Source of the DNA: Curtobacterium sp. SGAir0471
GTDB taxonomy: Bacteria > Actinomycetota > Actinomycetes > Actinomycetales > Microbacteriaceae
Reading direction: 5' to 3'
Assembly: GCF_005490985.1 (NCBI RefSeq)
Contig: NZ_CP027869.1
Span: forward strand, 2,108,001 to 2,172,000
Length of the DNA: 64,000 nt
The notes under the pieces are model-generated. The model saw nothing but the letters and a program-made list of their open reading frames with translations, did not search any database and had not been told where the DNA came from. Position numbers and translations under genes: made by a program. Below, piece after piece: positions 18,554 to 26,649 of the stretch. Every line of letters begins with the position of its first letter. The first letter of the stretch is position 1.

Positions 18554-20070
18554 AGCGCACCCCGGAGGGCCAGGGCCCCGCGGACGTGCTGCTCGCCCGG
18601 CCGCTCGTCGCCCTGCAGGTCGGCGAGCGTCCAAGCGAGGCGCATGGTCCGGTCCCAGCCGCGCATGGTCAGCGTGCCGAGGTCGAGTGCCCGGTCCAGC
18701 ATCGTGGTCGCACCGGACTCCGCCCGTCCGGCGCCGCGCAGCCACGCCCCGGACACCTCGGCGTTGCGTGTCCATTCCGTGCCGTCGAGCCGCGTGCGCA
18801 TCGTCTGTCGTGCTGCCTCGACGCTCGCACGAGCCTGCGCCGTCGTGGGCGTCGTCCCGTCCTCGCCCCGGATCAGTCCGGTGGTCACCCGCGGCACGCG
18901 CACCCGGATGTCGATCCGGTCGAGCAGCGGCCCGGACATGCGACCGAGGTACCGACGGACGGTCGCGGGCGGGCACTCGCAGGGCTGCCGGGGCGATCCG
19001 GCGTTGCCGCAGGGGCAGGGGTTCGCCGCGAGCACGACCTGACACCGAGCGGGGAACTCGGCGGCGCCGGCCGCACGGTGCACGGTGATCCGGCCGGACT
19101 CGAGCGGCTGCCGGAGCGCGTCGAGCACCGCACGCGGGAACTCGGGCGCTTCGTCGAGGAACAGCACGCCCTGGGTCGCGCGGGACACGGCACCCGGGCG
19201 CACCGTGCCCGACCCACCACCGATGAGGGACACGGCGGAGGCCGAGTGGTGCGGAGCCTCCCACGGGGGTCTGGTGGTCCACGAGGCGACACCGTGCCCG
19301 GCGACGGACCGCACCGCCGCGACCTCGAGCGCCGCGTCGTCGTCGAGGTCCGGGAGCAGGCCCGGGAGCCGCTCGGCGAGCATCGTCTTGCCGGCGCCGG
19401 GCGGCCCGACGAGCAGGGCGTGGTGCCCGCCGGCGGCCGCCGCCACGATCGCCCGGACTCCGGTCGGGTTGCCCACGACCTCGGACAGCTCGGCGACGGG
19501 TGTGCGCTCCGGGAGCACCGGCGGCGCGGCGACCGGCGCGACGTCGACCGGCGGGAGGAGCGCTCCGGCATCGATGGCCGCCGCCCGGAGCGAGTCCACC
19601 GCCCGGACGTCCACGCCGTGCACGAACCGTGCCTCGTCCGCGTTGCCGGTGGGCAGCACGACCCGCTCGGCTCCTGCGTCCCGCGCCGCCAGGACCATCG
19701 GGACGACGCCGGGCACGGGCCGGAGTCGTCCGTCGAGCCCGAGTTCCCCGATGTACACCACCCGCTCACTGACCCGCGGCGCGACGTCGGCACCGGCGAG
19801 CACGGCCATGGCGATCGCGAGGTCGAAGCCGGACCCCCGCTTCGGGATCGCGGCCGGTGTCAGGTTCACGGTGATCCGTCTCGCCGGCAGCGGTGCCCCG
19901 GCGTTCGCCGCTGCTGCCCGCACCCGCTCCCGCGCCTCGCCCAACGAGGTGTCCGGGAGCCCGATGATGCTGAAGGCGGGCAGCTGGCTCGTCAGGTGCG
20001 CCTCGACCTCGATCCGTCGTCCGGTCACGCCGAGCAGGGCGACCGCGGCGGACCGACCGATGCCGGTCAC
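18550..20070 (-). CDS. comM: ComM / Mg-chelatase-like AAA+ helicase
   Basis: A hexameric AAA+ protein that drives branch migration of incoming DNA in transformation. 506 residues: ChlI-type N-terminal domain (about 1-180), AAA+ core with Walker A VGPPGAGKT (221-229) and Walker B VLFLDEAPEF, a zinc-like CPCGN...CEC cluster, and a C-terminal lid domain. The GTG at 20070 overlaps the yraN stop (GTGA), and its stop overlaps the dprA start. Presence of comM and dprA does not prove natural competence in this organism. Confidence 0.93.
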   Translation of the reverse strand: MTGIGRSAAVALLGVTGRRIEVEAHLTSQLPAFSIIGLPDTSLGEARERVRAAAANAGAPLPARRITVNLTPAAIPKRGSGFDLAIAMAVLAGADVAPRVSERVVYIGELGLDGRLRPVPGVVPMVLAARDAGAERVVLPTGNADEARFVHGVDVRAVDSLRAAAIDAGALLPPVDVAPVAAPPVLPERTPVAELSEVVGNPTGVRAIVAAAAGGHHALLVGPPGAGKTMLAERLPGLLPDLDDDAALEVAAVRSVAGHGVASWTTRPPWEAPHHSASAVSLIGGGSGTVRPGAVSRATQGVLFLDEAPEFPRAVLDALRQPLESGRITVHRAAGAAEFPARCQVVLAANPCPCGNAGSPRQPCECPPATVRRYLGRMSGPLLDRIDIRVRVPRVTTGLIRGEDGTTPTTAQARASVEAARQTMRTRLDGTEWTRNAEVSGAWLRGAGRAESGATTMLDRALDLGTLTMRGWDRTMRLAWTLADLQGDERPGEQHVRGALALRGAL

Positions 20071-20420
20071 AGGATCCCCGACAGGTGCTCGACGCCGGAC
20101 CGTCCGTCGGCGACGTGCACCGCCACCGCATCGAGGCGGACCGCCGCGGCGTGCGTGCCCGGGTGCGCCGCGAACCACATCGGCACCAGCCGACGGAGCC
20201 GCGCGGTCTTCGTCGGGGTGATCGCCTCGAACGGGTGTCCCGTCCCGCTTCCCGCTCGCGTCTTGACCTCCACGAAGACCAGGGTCTGCCCGTCCCAGGC
20301 GACGACGTCGACCTCGCCGCGGGCGCACCGCCAGTTCCGTTCCACCAACCGGTACCCGCGCGCCGTGAGCCATTCCACTGCGCGGTCCTCGCCGTACGCA
20401 CCGAGTGTTCGTCGTTCCAT
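20067..20420 (-). CDS. yraN: UPF0102 nuclease-like protein YraN
   Basis: 117 residues of a single endonuclease-like fold: GAYGEDRAVEWL near the N-terminus, then RGEVDVVAWDGQTLVFVEVK, which supplies the Asp and Glu-x-Lys residues of the PD-(D/E)XK-like active site. The family function is not settled. The ATG has GGAGG seven bases upstream. It heads the yraN-comM-dprA-xerC operon with 4-base overlaps. Confidence 0.92.
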   Translation of the reverse strand: MERRTLGAYGEDRAVEWLTARGYRLVERNWRCARGEVDVVAWDGQTLVFVEVKTRAGSGTGHPFEAITPTKTARLRRLVPMWFAAHPGTHAAAVRLDAVAVHVADGRSGVEHLSGIL

Positions 20421-20523
20421 GTCGTTGCCTCCACCGACGACGATGCGGCAATTCCGCCGATGCCATCGGGTGGACGACGGATCTGTGGACGAGCACTCTC
20501 GACGTGAATGTTGTGCAGGAATG

Positions 20524-20562
20524 ACGAGACCCCGGATGTCGTCAGGACATCCGGGGTCTCGT
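20524..20562. terminator. Terminator of lsr2
   Basis: Perfect 17-base arms (20524-20540 and 20546-20562) with a 5-base loop, 11 bases beyond the lsr2 stop and upstream of the yraN operon. Confidence 0.85.
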
Positions 20563-20572
20563 GTTCCGTGCG

Positions 20573-20929
20573 TCAGTGTGCGGCTGCGTACGCTTCCTGC
20601 ACCTGGGTCGAGATGCGGCCGCGGCTCGAGACCTCGTACCCGTTCTCCTTCGCCCACTCGCGGATCTTCGCGAGCTCCTCGGAGTTCCCGCGCTTCGGAG
20701 CGGACTTCGGCGCGGAGCCGCCGCTCCCACCCGAACGACGACCGGACACCTTGCGGGCCGCTGCGACGTAGTCGGAGATCGCTTCGCGGAACTTGTCGAC
20801 GTTCTCGTCGGAGAGGTCGATCTCGTAGTTCGATCCGTCGAATGCGAACTCGACGGTCCGGCCTTCACCTGCGGCGATCGGCGAGTCGTCGAGGTCGTCG
20901 ACGAGCTGGACGGTGACCTTCTGTGCCAT
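20573..20929 (-). CDS. lsr2: Lsr2 nucleoid-associated protein
   Basis: 118 residues. H-NS-like DNA-bridging silencer found only in Actinobacteria and their phages. The N-terminal dimerisation domain starts MAQKVTVQLVDDLD; a Gly/Ser/Lys linker (about 70-85) leads to the C-terminal DNA-binding domain IREWAKENGYEVSSRGRI with the AT-hook-like RGR. The ATG has AGGAG seven bases upstream. A minus-strand TACGGT (20996-21001) is a candidate -10, giving a leader of about 60 bases. It is monocistronic with a strong terminator. Confidence 0.96.
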   Translation of the reverse strand: MAQKVTVQLVDDLDDSPIAAGEGRTVEFAFDGSNYEIDLSDENVDKFREAISDYVAAARKVSGRRSGGSGGSAPKSAPKRGNSEELAKIREWAKENGYEVSSRGRISTQVQEAYAAAH

Positions 20930-21063
20930 GTCGTGCTCCTGTTCGGAAGGGGGGAGGTCCCCACGACGACGAGTCATGGGGAAAGCTTCTCCACCACCGT
21001 AGCGCGACAATTGCAGGAATGTGTCCGGAAAAGCGGCCGAGTCGCAATTCCAGAAACTGTGGA

Positions 21064-21387
21064 TCACTCGTCGAGTGCGAGTTCCTTCGGCAGTTCGAGT
21101 TCCCGCGAGGTGAGTTCCTCGACGTTCACGTCCTTGAAGGTGAGCACCCGGACGGACTTCACGAACCGGTCGGAACGGTAGACGTCCCAGACCCACACGT
21201 CGTTCATCGTGAGTTCGAAGTAGAAGTCGTGCTCGGTGTCACGGCGGACGAGGTCGACCTCGTTCGCCAGGTAGAACCGCCGCTCGGTCTCGACCACGTA
21301 CCGGAACTGCGACACGACGTCGCGGTACTCGCGGTACAGGGCAAGTTCGACCTCGCGGTCGTAGTCGTCGAATTCGTCGTCATCCAT
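21064..21387 (-). CDS. DUF2469 protein
   Basis: 107 residues, acidic. The conserved block LALYREYRDVVSQFRYVVET and the later FVKSVRVLTFKDVNVEEL identify the DUF2469 family, which is restricted to Actinobacteria and nearly always sits between rnhB and yraN. Function unknown. The ATG at 21387 is preceded by TAGACT nine bases upstream and no ribosome site, so the transcript is probably leaderless or nearly so. Confidence 0.88.
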   Translation of the reverse strand: MDDDEFDDYDREVELALYREYRDVVSQFRYVVETERRFYLANEVDLVRRDTEHDFYFELTMNDVWVWDVYRSDRFVKSVRVLTFKDVNVEELTSRELELPKELALDE

Positions 21388-21396
21388 CGCCCGCAC

Positions 21397-21402
21397 AGTC
21401 TA
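21397..21402 (-). promoter_or_regulatory. Candidate -10 (TAGACT) for DUF2469
   Basis: Minus-strand TAGACT ending nine bases before the ATG at 21387. Confidence 0.4.
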
Positions 21403-21433
21403 CGGCGAGACCGGCGGCCGTGGACGCAGTCGG

Positions 21434-22138
21434 TCAGCCGGCGACGGAGAGCTCGTCGAAGCCGTCCAGCGCGACGCTCGAGGCCTGGTGCAGCCAGCTC
21501 TTCCGGTGCAACGGGTGGGCACCTGCTGCACGGATGCCGTCGTAGTGGGCCGTGGATCCGTACCCCTTGTTCGACGACCACCCGTAGTGAGGGGCGTCCT
21601 CGTGCGCGGCGATCATCAGCGCATCCCGCTCCACCTTCGCGACGACGGAGGCCGCAGCGACCGAGGCGCAGTCCCGGTCCGCCTTCACGCGCACCACGAC
21701 GTCGAGCGGACCGCCCGAGGGGACGAGGTCGGCCGGCACGGCGCGCGACAACCAGTCGAACGACCCGTCGAGCACCACGACCGTGTCGTCGAGGGACATC
21801 CCGTCGCGGACGAGCGCGCCGAGGGCCGCCGCACCCGCCTGGCCGAGTGCGGGCACGATCCCCTGCCGGTCCACCACGTCGGCCGACGCCATGCCCACGG
21901 CGGTCCGCGCCCACCGTCGGACGACCGGCACCAGCTCGGTCCGACGCGCAGCGGAGAGCACCTTCGAGTCGGCGAGGCCCTGGGGTACACGTCCGATGTC
22001 GAGCGTCACCGCCGCGACGCCGACGGCGACCGGGCCGGCGATGGCGCCGCGGCCGACCTCGTCCATGCCGATCACGGTCAGCCGACCGGAACCGAGCAGC
22101 TTCTTCTCGACCCGCAGCGAGGGCCGGACCGGGGTCAC
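21434..22138 (-). CDS. rnhB: Ribonuclease HII
   Basis: Removes misincorporated ribonucleotides and RNA primers. 234 residues with the catalytic Asp26-Glu27 in GMDEVGRG, Asp124 in VVLDGSFDW, and the VKADRDCASVAAASVVAKV block. The GTG at 22138 overlaps the lepB stop as GTGA, which sets the start and makes a lepB-rnhB operon. Confidence 0.95.
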   Translation of the reverse strand: MTPVRPSLRVEKKLLGSGRLTVIGMDEVGRGAIAGPVAVGVAAVTLDIGRVPQGLADSKVLSAARRTELVPVVRRWARTAVGMASADVVDRQGIVPALGQAGAAALGALVRDGMSLDDTVVVLDGSFDWLSRAVPADLVPSGGPLDVVVRVKADRDCASVAAASVVAKVERDALMIAAHEDAPHYGWSSNKGYGSTAHYDGIRAAGAHPLHRKSWLHQASSVALDGFDELSVAG

Positions 22139-22878
22139 CGGTCCTTCTCCTCCACGCCCGCGAACACCTCGGGGTAGTCGTCGAGCCACGTCCACCGGCT
22201 GGTGGGCCACGAGATGACGAAGGCCCTGCCGGTGACGTCGGACAGCGGCACGAACCCCTTCGACGGGGTGTCGCGGTTGTAGCGGGAGTCCTTCGAGTCG
22301 TTCCGGTTGTCACCCATCACCCAGATCGTCCCCTCGGGAACGGTGACGGAGAACGGATCGGCGGAGGCCGGGGCGCCGTCGGGCAGGAGCGTGTAGGGCT
22401 CCTTGAGCGGGACGCCGTTCACGGACATCTGCCCGAGGTCGTTGCAGCACGTCACCTTGTCGCCCGGCAGGCCGATGACCCGCTTGATGAGGTGGTCGTC
22501 GCTGTCCCCGGTCCCCAGACCGACCTGGGTGAGGAGCCAGTCGATGGCCTTCGCCGGCTGCGTGGTGGGCGCGACGCTCGGGACGTTCGCGCCGGTCAAC
22601 CACCCGCCCGGGTCCTTGAACACGACGACGTCACCGCGCTTGAGCGACACCACGTCGGGCACCAGCTCGTTGACGATGACGCGGTCGTTGACCTGCAGCG
22701 TGTTCTCCATCGACTCCGACGGGATGTAGAACGACCGGATCAGGAACGTCTTCACGAGGAACGAGACGAGCAGCGCCGCGAGGAAGATGATGACGAGGTC
22801 CCGCAGGAACGTCAGGACACCGTTGCCCTGCTTCTCGGCCCGTGGGCGGCGCCCCGATCCTTGCGTGGTGTCCGTCAT
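22135..22878 (-). CDS. lepB: Signal peptidase I
   Basis: 247 residues. One N-terminal membrane helix (about 28-47), then the extracytoplasmic catalytic domain with the Ser56 nucleophile (PSESMENTL) and general base Lys132 (HLIKRVIGLPGD). Box E reads GDNRNDSKDSR. Cys144-Cys145 (VTCCND) follow box D. It releases Sec and Tat substrates by cutting after AxA. Translationally coupled to rnhB downstream. Confidence 0.95.
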   Translation of the reverse strand: MTDTTQGSGRRPRAEKQGNGVLTFLRDLVIIFLAALLVSFLVKTFLIRSFYIPSESMENTLQVNDRVIVNELVPDVVSLKRGDVVVFKDPGGWLTGANVPSVAPTTQPAKAIDWLLTQVGLGTGDSDDHLIKRVIGLPGDKVTCCNDLGQMSVNGVPLKEPYTLLPDGAPASADPFSVTVPEGTIWVMGDNRNDSKDSRYNRDTPSKGFVPLSDVTGRAFVISWPTSRWTWLDDYPEVFAGVEEKDR

Positions 22879-22981
22879 GTCCGCTCTCGTTCACACGCAC
22901 GCTCGACCAGCGTGCCGACCCACGCCCGCGCTCGTCGGACGTGGAAGACCCGGCGCCCCGTGGAGCGCGCACAACGGGAAA

Positions 22982-23019
22982 GCCCCCCGTCGATGCACAA
23001 CCGTACATCGGCGGGGGGC
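22982..23019 (-). terminator. Terminator of rplS
   Basis: 14-base arms (22982-22995 and 23006-23019, one G-T wobble) with a 10-base loop; on the minus strand it is followed by TTTCCC. Confidence 0.75.
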
Positions 23020-23061
23020 GTCCGGTGGAACCCGGCTCGCGGGCCCTCACTGTGAAGGCGA

Positions 23062-23415
23062 TCAGGCGTCGCGCTTCTCCTTGATCTTGCGGCGGGCCGC
23101 CTTGCCACGGAGCTCGCGCAGGTAGTAGAGCTTCGCGCGACGGACGTCACCGCGGGTGACGACCTCGATGTGGTCGATGATCGGCGAGTGCACCGGGAAC
23201 CAGCGCTCGACACCGACCTGGAAGCTCACCTTGCGGACCTTGAAGGTCTCGCCGAGGCCGTGGCCCTGACGGGCGATGACGACACCCTGGAACACCTGGA
23301 CGCGCGAGCGCGTGCCCTCGATGATGTTGACGTGCACCTTGATGGTGTCGCCGGGGCGGAAGTCCGGGACGTCGGTGCGCAGGGACGCTGCGTCGACGTG
23401 GTCGAGGAGCTGCAT
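23062..23415 (-). CDS. rplS: 50S ribosomal protein L19
   Basis: 117 residues, the usual length. It starts [19 protein letters not shown] and contains [19 protein letters not shown] and [19 protein letters not shown]. Divergent from map. It has its own terminator and is separated from the rpsP-rimM-trmD block by map. Confidence 0.98.
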   Translation of the reverse strand: MQLLDHVDAASLRTDVPDFRPGDTIKVHVNIIEGTRSRVQVFQGVVIARQGHGLGETFKVRKVSFQVGVERWFPVHSPIIDHIEVVTRGDVRRAKLYYLRELRGKAARRKIKEKRDA

Positions 23416-23580
23416 GTTCGTTCACTCTCTGCGGACGCGCACGGGTCGCCGCGGATCGGTTCTGGAAAGAAGTGTCCGTGCCCGGAATCGGCGACTCCCC
23501 CGTGGCAGAGTCCAGCCAGGGCACAGCGTCCAATCCTGCCACAGAACGGGCACTCCCGCCAACCGGTGCAGGATGGGACC

Positions 23581-24372
23581 ATGATCGAACTCCGCACCCC
23601 CGCCGAGCTGGAGGGCCTGCGCGCCGCCGGCCGGTTCGTCGCCGACGTGCTCGACGAGCTGCTCGAGACCGTCGACGTGGGCGTGAACCTGCTCGACCTC
23701 GACCGCGTCGCCGCGAGGATGATCGCCGACCGCGGCGCGGTGAGCTGCTACGTCGACTACCACCCCTCGTTCGGCAACTCCCCCTTCGGCAGGAACCTGT
23801 GCACGTCGGTCAACGACGCCGCCCTGCACGGCCTGCCCCACGACCGCGTGCTCGTCGACGGGGACCTCGTGAGCCTCGACTTCGCCGCGAGCGTCGACGG
23901 CTGGGTGGCCGACTCCGCCGTCACCGTGCAGGTGGGTACCGCCCGTGACGAGGACCAGCGGCTCGTCGACACGGTCGAGCGCGCACTCGTCGCCGGCATC
24001 GAGCAGTTCCGGCCCGGCAACAAGCTCGGTGACGTGTCCTACGCGATCGGGCGCGTCGCGAAGGACGCCGGCTTCACCGTCAACACGCAGTTCGGTGGCC
24101 ACGGCGTCGGGCGCACCATGCACGGTGACCCGCACGTCCCGAACGACGGCCGGCCGGGGCGCGGGCTGAAGCTCCGGCCCGGCCTGGTCGTGGCGATCGA
24201 GCCGTGGCTCATGCAGGGCACCGACGAGCTGGTGCAGGACGAGGACGGTTGGACGCTGAAGAGCGTCGACGGATCACGCGCGGCGCACGTCGAGCACACG
24301 GTCGCGGTCACCGAGGACGGTCCCGAGGTCCTCACCCTGCGTCGCGCCCAGCGCGCCGACGCGACCGCCTGA
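23581..24372 (+). CDS. map: Type I methionine aminopeptidase
   Basis: Removes N-terminal Met. 263 residues with all five metal ligands: Asp100, Asp111, His174, Glu207 and Glu238 (SLDFAASVDGWVADSAV, GGHGVGRTMH, AIEPW, HVEHT). It lacks the N-terminal SH3-binding extension of type Ic enzymes. It is on the opposite strand from its neighbours and interrupts the rplS-trmD arrangement; Actinobacteria usually carry another map in the secY-adk region, so this may be a second copy. The ATG follows CAGGAT by six bases without a good ribosome site. Confidence 0.94.
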   Translation: MIELRTPAELEGLRAAGRFVADVLDELLETVDVGVNLLDLDRVAARMIADRGAVSCYVDYHPSFGNSPFGRNLCTSVNDAALHGLPHDRVLVDGDLVSLDFAASVDGWVADSAVTVQVGTARDEDQRLVDTVERALVAGIEQFRPGNKLGDVSYAIGRVAKDAGFTVNTQFGGHGVGRTMHGDPHVPNDGRPGRGLKLRPGLVVAIEPWLMQGTDELVQDEDGWTLKSVDGSRAAHVEHTVAVTEDGPEVLTLRRAQRADATA

Positions 24373-24416
24373 CGGACGGGAGGCGCGGCGCACCCCCGCC
24401 CCGCGCCTCCCGTCCG
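24373..24416. terminator. Palindrome between convergent map and trmD (family copy 3)
   Basis: 16-base perfect arms (CGGACGGGAGGCGCGG at 24373-24388; complement at 24401-24416) with a 12-base loop, starting at the map stop. Confidence 0.75.
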
Positions 24417-24431
24417 CACGTCCGGACACAT

Positions 24432-24486
24432 CCGCGGAAGCGACAGCGCACCACGGACGGTCGGCGGAAGCCTGTCGCTCTCGCGG
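24432..24486. repeat. Inverted repeat with GCGACAG arms
   Basis: Arms CCGCGGAAGCGACAG (24432-24446) and its near-complement (24472-24486; 13 of 15 pair). A closely similar structure occurs at 36057-36115. Confidence 0.5.
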
Positions 24487-24533
24487 CGCAGACAGTCGGA
24501 CAGACGGGCTCGGCAGCCGGCAGACGGCGCGCG

Positions 24534-25226
24534 CTACGCGTCGGGCAGCAGGTCCGGACGGACCCGGCGAGTCCGCTCCACCTGCTGCTCGTGCCGCCAA
24601 GCGGCGACGCGGGCGTGGTGCCCGCTGAGCAGGACGTCCGGCACCTCGAGGTCCCGCCAGACGGCGGGCTTCGTGTACGAGGGGTACTCGAGCAGGCCGT
24701 CCTCGTGCGACTCCTCGACGAGGGACTCGGGGTTGCCGACGACGCCGGGGACGAGTCGACCGACCGCCTCGATCATCGCCATCGCCGCGACCTCGCCGCC
24801 GTTCAGCACGTAGTCACCCAGGGACAGCTCGACCACGGAGCAGCGCGAGGCCGCCCAGGCGAACACCCGGGCGTCGATGCCCTCGTACCGCCCGCAGGCG
24901 AACACGAGGTGGTCGTGCTCGGCGGCCAGCGACCGGGCGATCGGCTGACGGAAAGGGGTCCCGGCCGGGGTGGGCACGACGAGCGTCGACGACCCGTCCT
25001 CGCGGAGGATCGACGACAGCGCCTGCGCCCACGGCTCGGGCTTCATCACCATGCCGGCGCCACCGCCGTACGGGGTGTCGTCGACCGTGCGATGCCGGTC
25101 CGTCGTCCAGTGCCGCAGGTCGTGCACGTGCACGTCGAGCAACCCGTCGACCCGGGCCTTGCCGAGCAGCGAGACGTCGAGGACGGAGAAGAACTCCGGG
25201 AAGATCGTGACGATGTCGATCCGCAC
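24534..25226 (-). CDS. trmD: tRNA (guanine37-N1)-methyltransferase
   Basis: 230 residues of the SPOUT trefoil-knot enzyme that prevents +1 frameshifting. Motifs [41 protein letters not shown] and [15 protein letters not shown] are intact. The GTG at 25226 has GGAAGG seven bases upstream and lies two bases after the rimM stop. Last gene of the rpsP-khpA-rimM-trmD operon. Confidence 0.97.
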   Translation of the reverse strand: MRIDIVTIFPEFFSVLDVSLLGKARVDGLLDVHVHDLRHWTTDRHRTVDDTPYGGGAGMVMKPEPWAQALSSILREDGSSTLVVPTPAGTPFRQPIARSLAAEHDHLVFACGRYEGIDARVFAWAASRCSVVELSLGDYVLNGGEVAAMAMIEAVGRLVPGVVGNPESLVEESHEDGLLEYPSYTKPAVWRDLEVPDVLLSGHHARVAAWRHEQQVERTRRVRPDLLPDA

Positions 25227-25228
25227 GA

Positions 25229-25789
25229 TCAGCCTTCCGGGTCGGTCGGCGTGACGGTCTCGGGCCGCGAGGTGTCCTCGGGGTCCTCGAACAGCCCCGT
25301 CGGAGGCGTCACCGTGACCGTCCCCGCCGCGATGTCGACCGTCGGCACGATCGCCGAGACGAACGGCACCAGGACCTCGCCGCGCGAGGGAGTGTCGATC
25401 GCGAGCAGGTCCTGCGCGGGCAGGTGGTCCACGCGTGCGACCGTCCCGACCTCGACACCGTCACGGAGCACGCGCAGGCCGACCAGCTGGTGGTCGTACC
25501 AGGCGTCGTCCTCGCCGGTCTCGGCGTCGGCGTCCTGCTCCACCCAGAGGATCGCCCGCGCGAGTGACTCAGCAGCGGTGCGGTCCGACACGCCCTCGAA
25601 GAAGGCGACCGGGTGGCCGTTGTACCAGCGGAGCTCGTCGATGGTCAGGGTCCTGCCCGACCACGGCGAGTCCGAGGGGACCTGGAGCGTGAACTCCGCC
25701 CCCGGCGTGAACCGACGATCCGGGTCGTCGGTGTAGAGCTCGAGCTTGATGCCGCCCTTGAGCCCGTGCGCCTTCGTGATGCGACCCAC
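25229..25789 (-). CDS. rimM: 16S rRNA processing protein RimM
   Basis: 186 residues: N-terminal beta-barrel ([21 protein letters not shown]) and C-terminal PRC-barrel ([19 protein letters not shown]). It matures the 30S head by binding S19. The GTG at 25789 is the first usable start; upstream in-frame codons would spell TTQLR, as in longer homologues, but no start codon precedes them before the khpA stop. The nearest ribosome site (AGGGAG) is about 15 bases away, so initiation may depend on coupling. Confidence 0.95.
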   Translation of the reverse strand: MGRITKAHGLKGGIKLELYTDDPDRRFTPGAEFTLQVPSDSPWSGRTLTIDELRWYNGHPVAFFEGVSDRTAAESLARAILWVEQDADAETGEDDAWYDHQLVGLRVLRDGVEVGTVARVDHLPAQDLLAIDTPSRGEVLVPFVSAIVPTVDIAAGTVTVTPPTGLFEDPEDTSRPETVTPTDPEG

Positions 25790-25808
25790 CCGGAGCTGGG
25801 TCGTCTCC

Positions 25809-26045
25809 CTAGGAATCGGTGTCGACCACGTCGACCCGCACCCGCTTGCCGTCGGCGAGAGCCGAGACGAGGGTGCGGAGCGCCTTTGCGGTCCGTCCGG
25901 CGCGACCGATCACGCGACCGAGGTCCTCGGGGTGCACACGCACCTCGAGGACCTCGCCACGCGCAGAGGTGGAACTGGCGACGCGGACGTCGTCCGGGTG
26001 ATCGACGATCCCCTTGACGAGGTGCGTCAGCGCAGAGTCGAGCAA
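25809..26045 (-). CDS. khpA: KH-domain RNA-binding protein KhpA
   Basis: 78 residues, a single KH domain with the GRAG loop in LGRVIGRAGRTAKALRTL. In Gram-positives KhpA binds RNA as a dimer with KhpB/Jag and affects cell length and division. It has a TTG start four bases after rpsP; position between rpsP and rimM is the standard one. Confidence 0.93.
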   Translation of the reverse strand: MLDSALTHLVKGIVDHPDDVRVASSTSARGEVLEVRVHPEDLGRVIGRAGRTAKALRTLVSALADGKRVRVDVVDTDS

Positions 26046-26049
26046 GGAA

Positions 26050-26466
26050 TCAGGCCTCGGTCGTCTCGGCGGCGTCGTCGGCCGACTCGGCCGGAGCAGC
26101 GGCGGGGGCCGTCTTCTCCGACTTCGGCTTCAGGACGGCCTTCTTGGCGGTGTCCGCGACGAAGGCCTGCTTCGGCTCGGCGACCTTGACGGTGGACTCG
26201 GTGTTGCCCTCGCCCTTGAACTTGCCCCAGTCGCCGGTCAGCTTGAGGAGCGCCGCGACCTGCTCGGTCGGCTGCGCGCCGACGCCGAGCCAGTACTGGG
26301 CACGGTCCGAGTTGATCTCGATGACCGAGGGCTCCTCGGTGGGGTGGTACTTGCCGATCTCCTCGATCACGCGACCGTCGCGCTTGGTGCGCGAGTCGGC
26401 GACGACGACACGGTAGTACGGCGCACGGATCTTACCGAGACGCTTGAGACGGATCTTGACAGCCAC
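26050..26466 (-). CDS. rpsP: 30S ribosomal protein S16
   Basis: 138 residues: S16 core ([20 protein letters not shown]) of about 85 residues plus an Ala/Glu-rich extension of about 50 residues ending in DDAAETTEA, typical of high-GC Actinobacteria. The GTG has AGGAG six bases upstream. First gene of the rpsP-khpA-rimM-trmD operon; the 183-base region upstream holds its promoter but no clear hexamers. Confidence 0.97.
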   Translation of the reverse strand: MAVKIRLKRLGKIRAPYYRVVVADSRTKRDGRVIEEIGKYHPTEEPSVIEINSDRAQYWLGVGAQPTEQVAALLKLTGDWGKFKGEGNTESTVKVAEPKQAFVADTAKKAVLKPKSEKTAPAAAPAESADDAAETTEA

Positions 26467-26649
26467 AATTGCTCCTGTTGCGTGTTGTTGTGGTTGAACC
26501 GGAACCGCGGGCGTGGGGGCACGCGCGGTGGAAGCTCGATGGGAGTCGCGACCTGCTGGATAGAGGGTCGAGCAGACGCGATTCGACCGTTCATTCTTGC
26601 AGGTTTCAGCCCGAGAAGCGAGTCGGGACGCGCCGGCGCCGTGCCGGGA

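Noticed and set aside
17297..19282. Extended DprA of 661 residues
   Set aside because: The extra N-terminal part lies antisense-frame over comM; the GTGA overlap at 18553 fixes the normal start.
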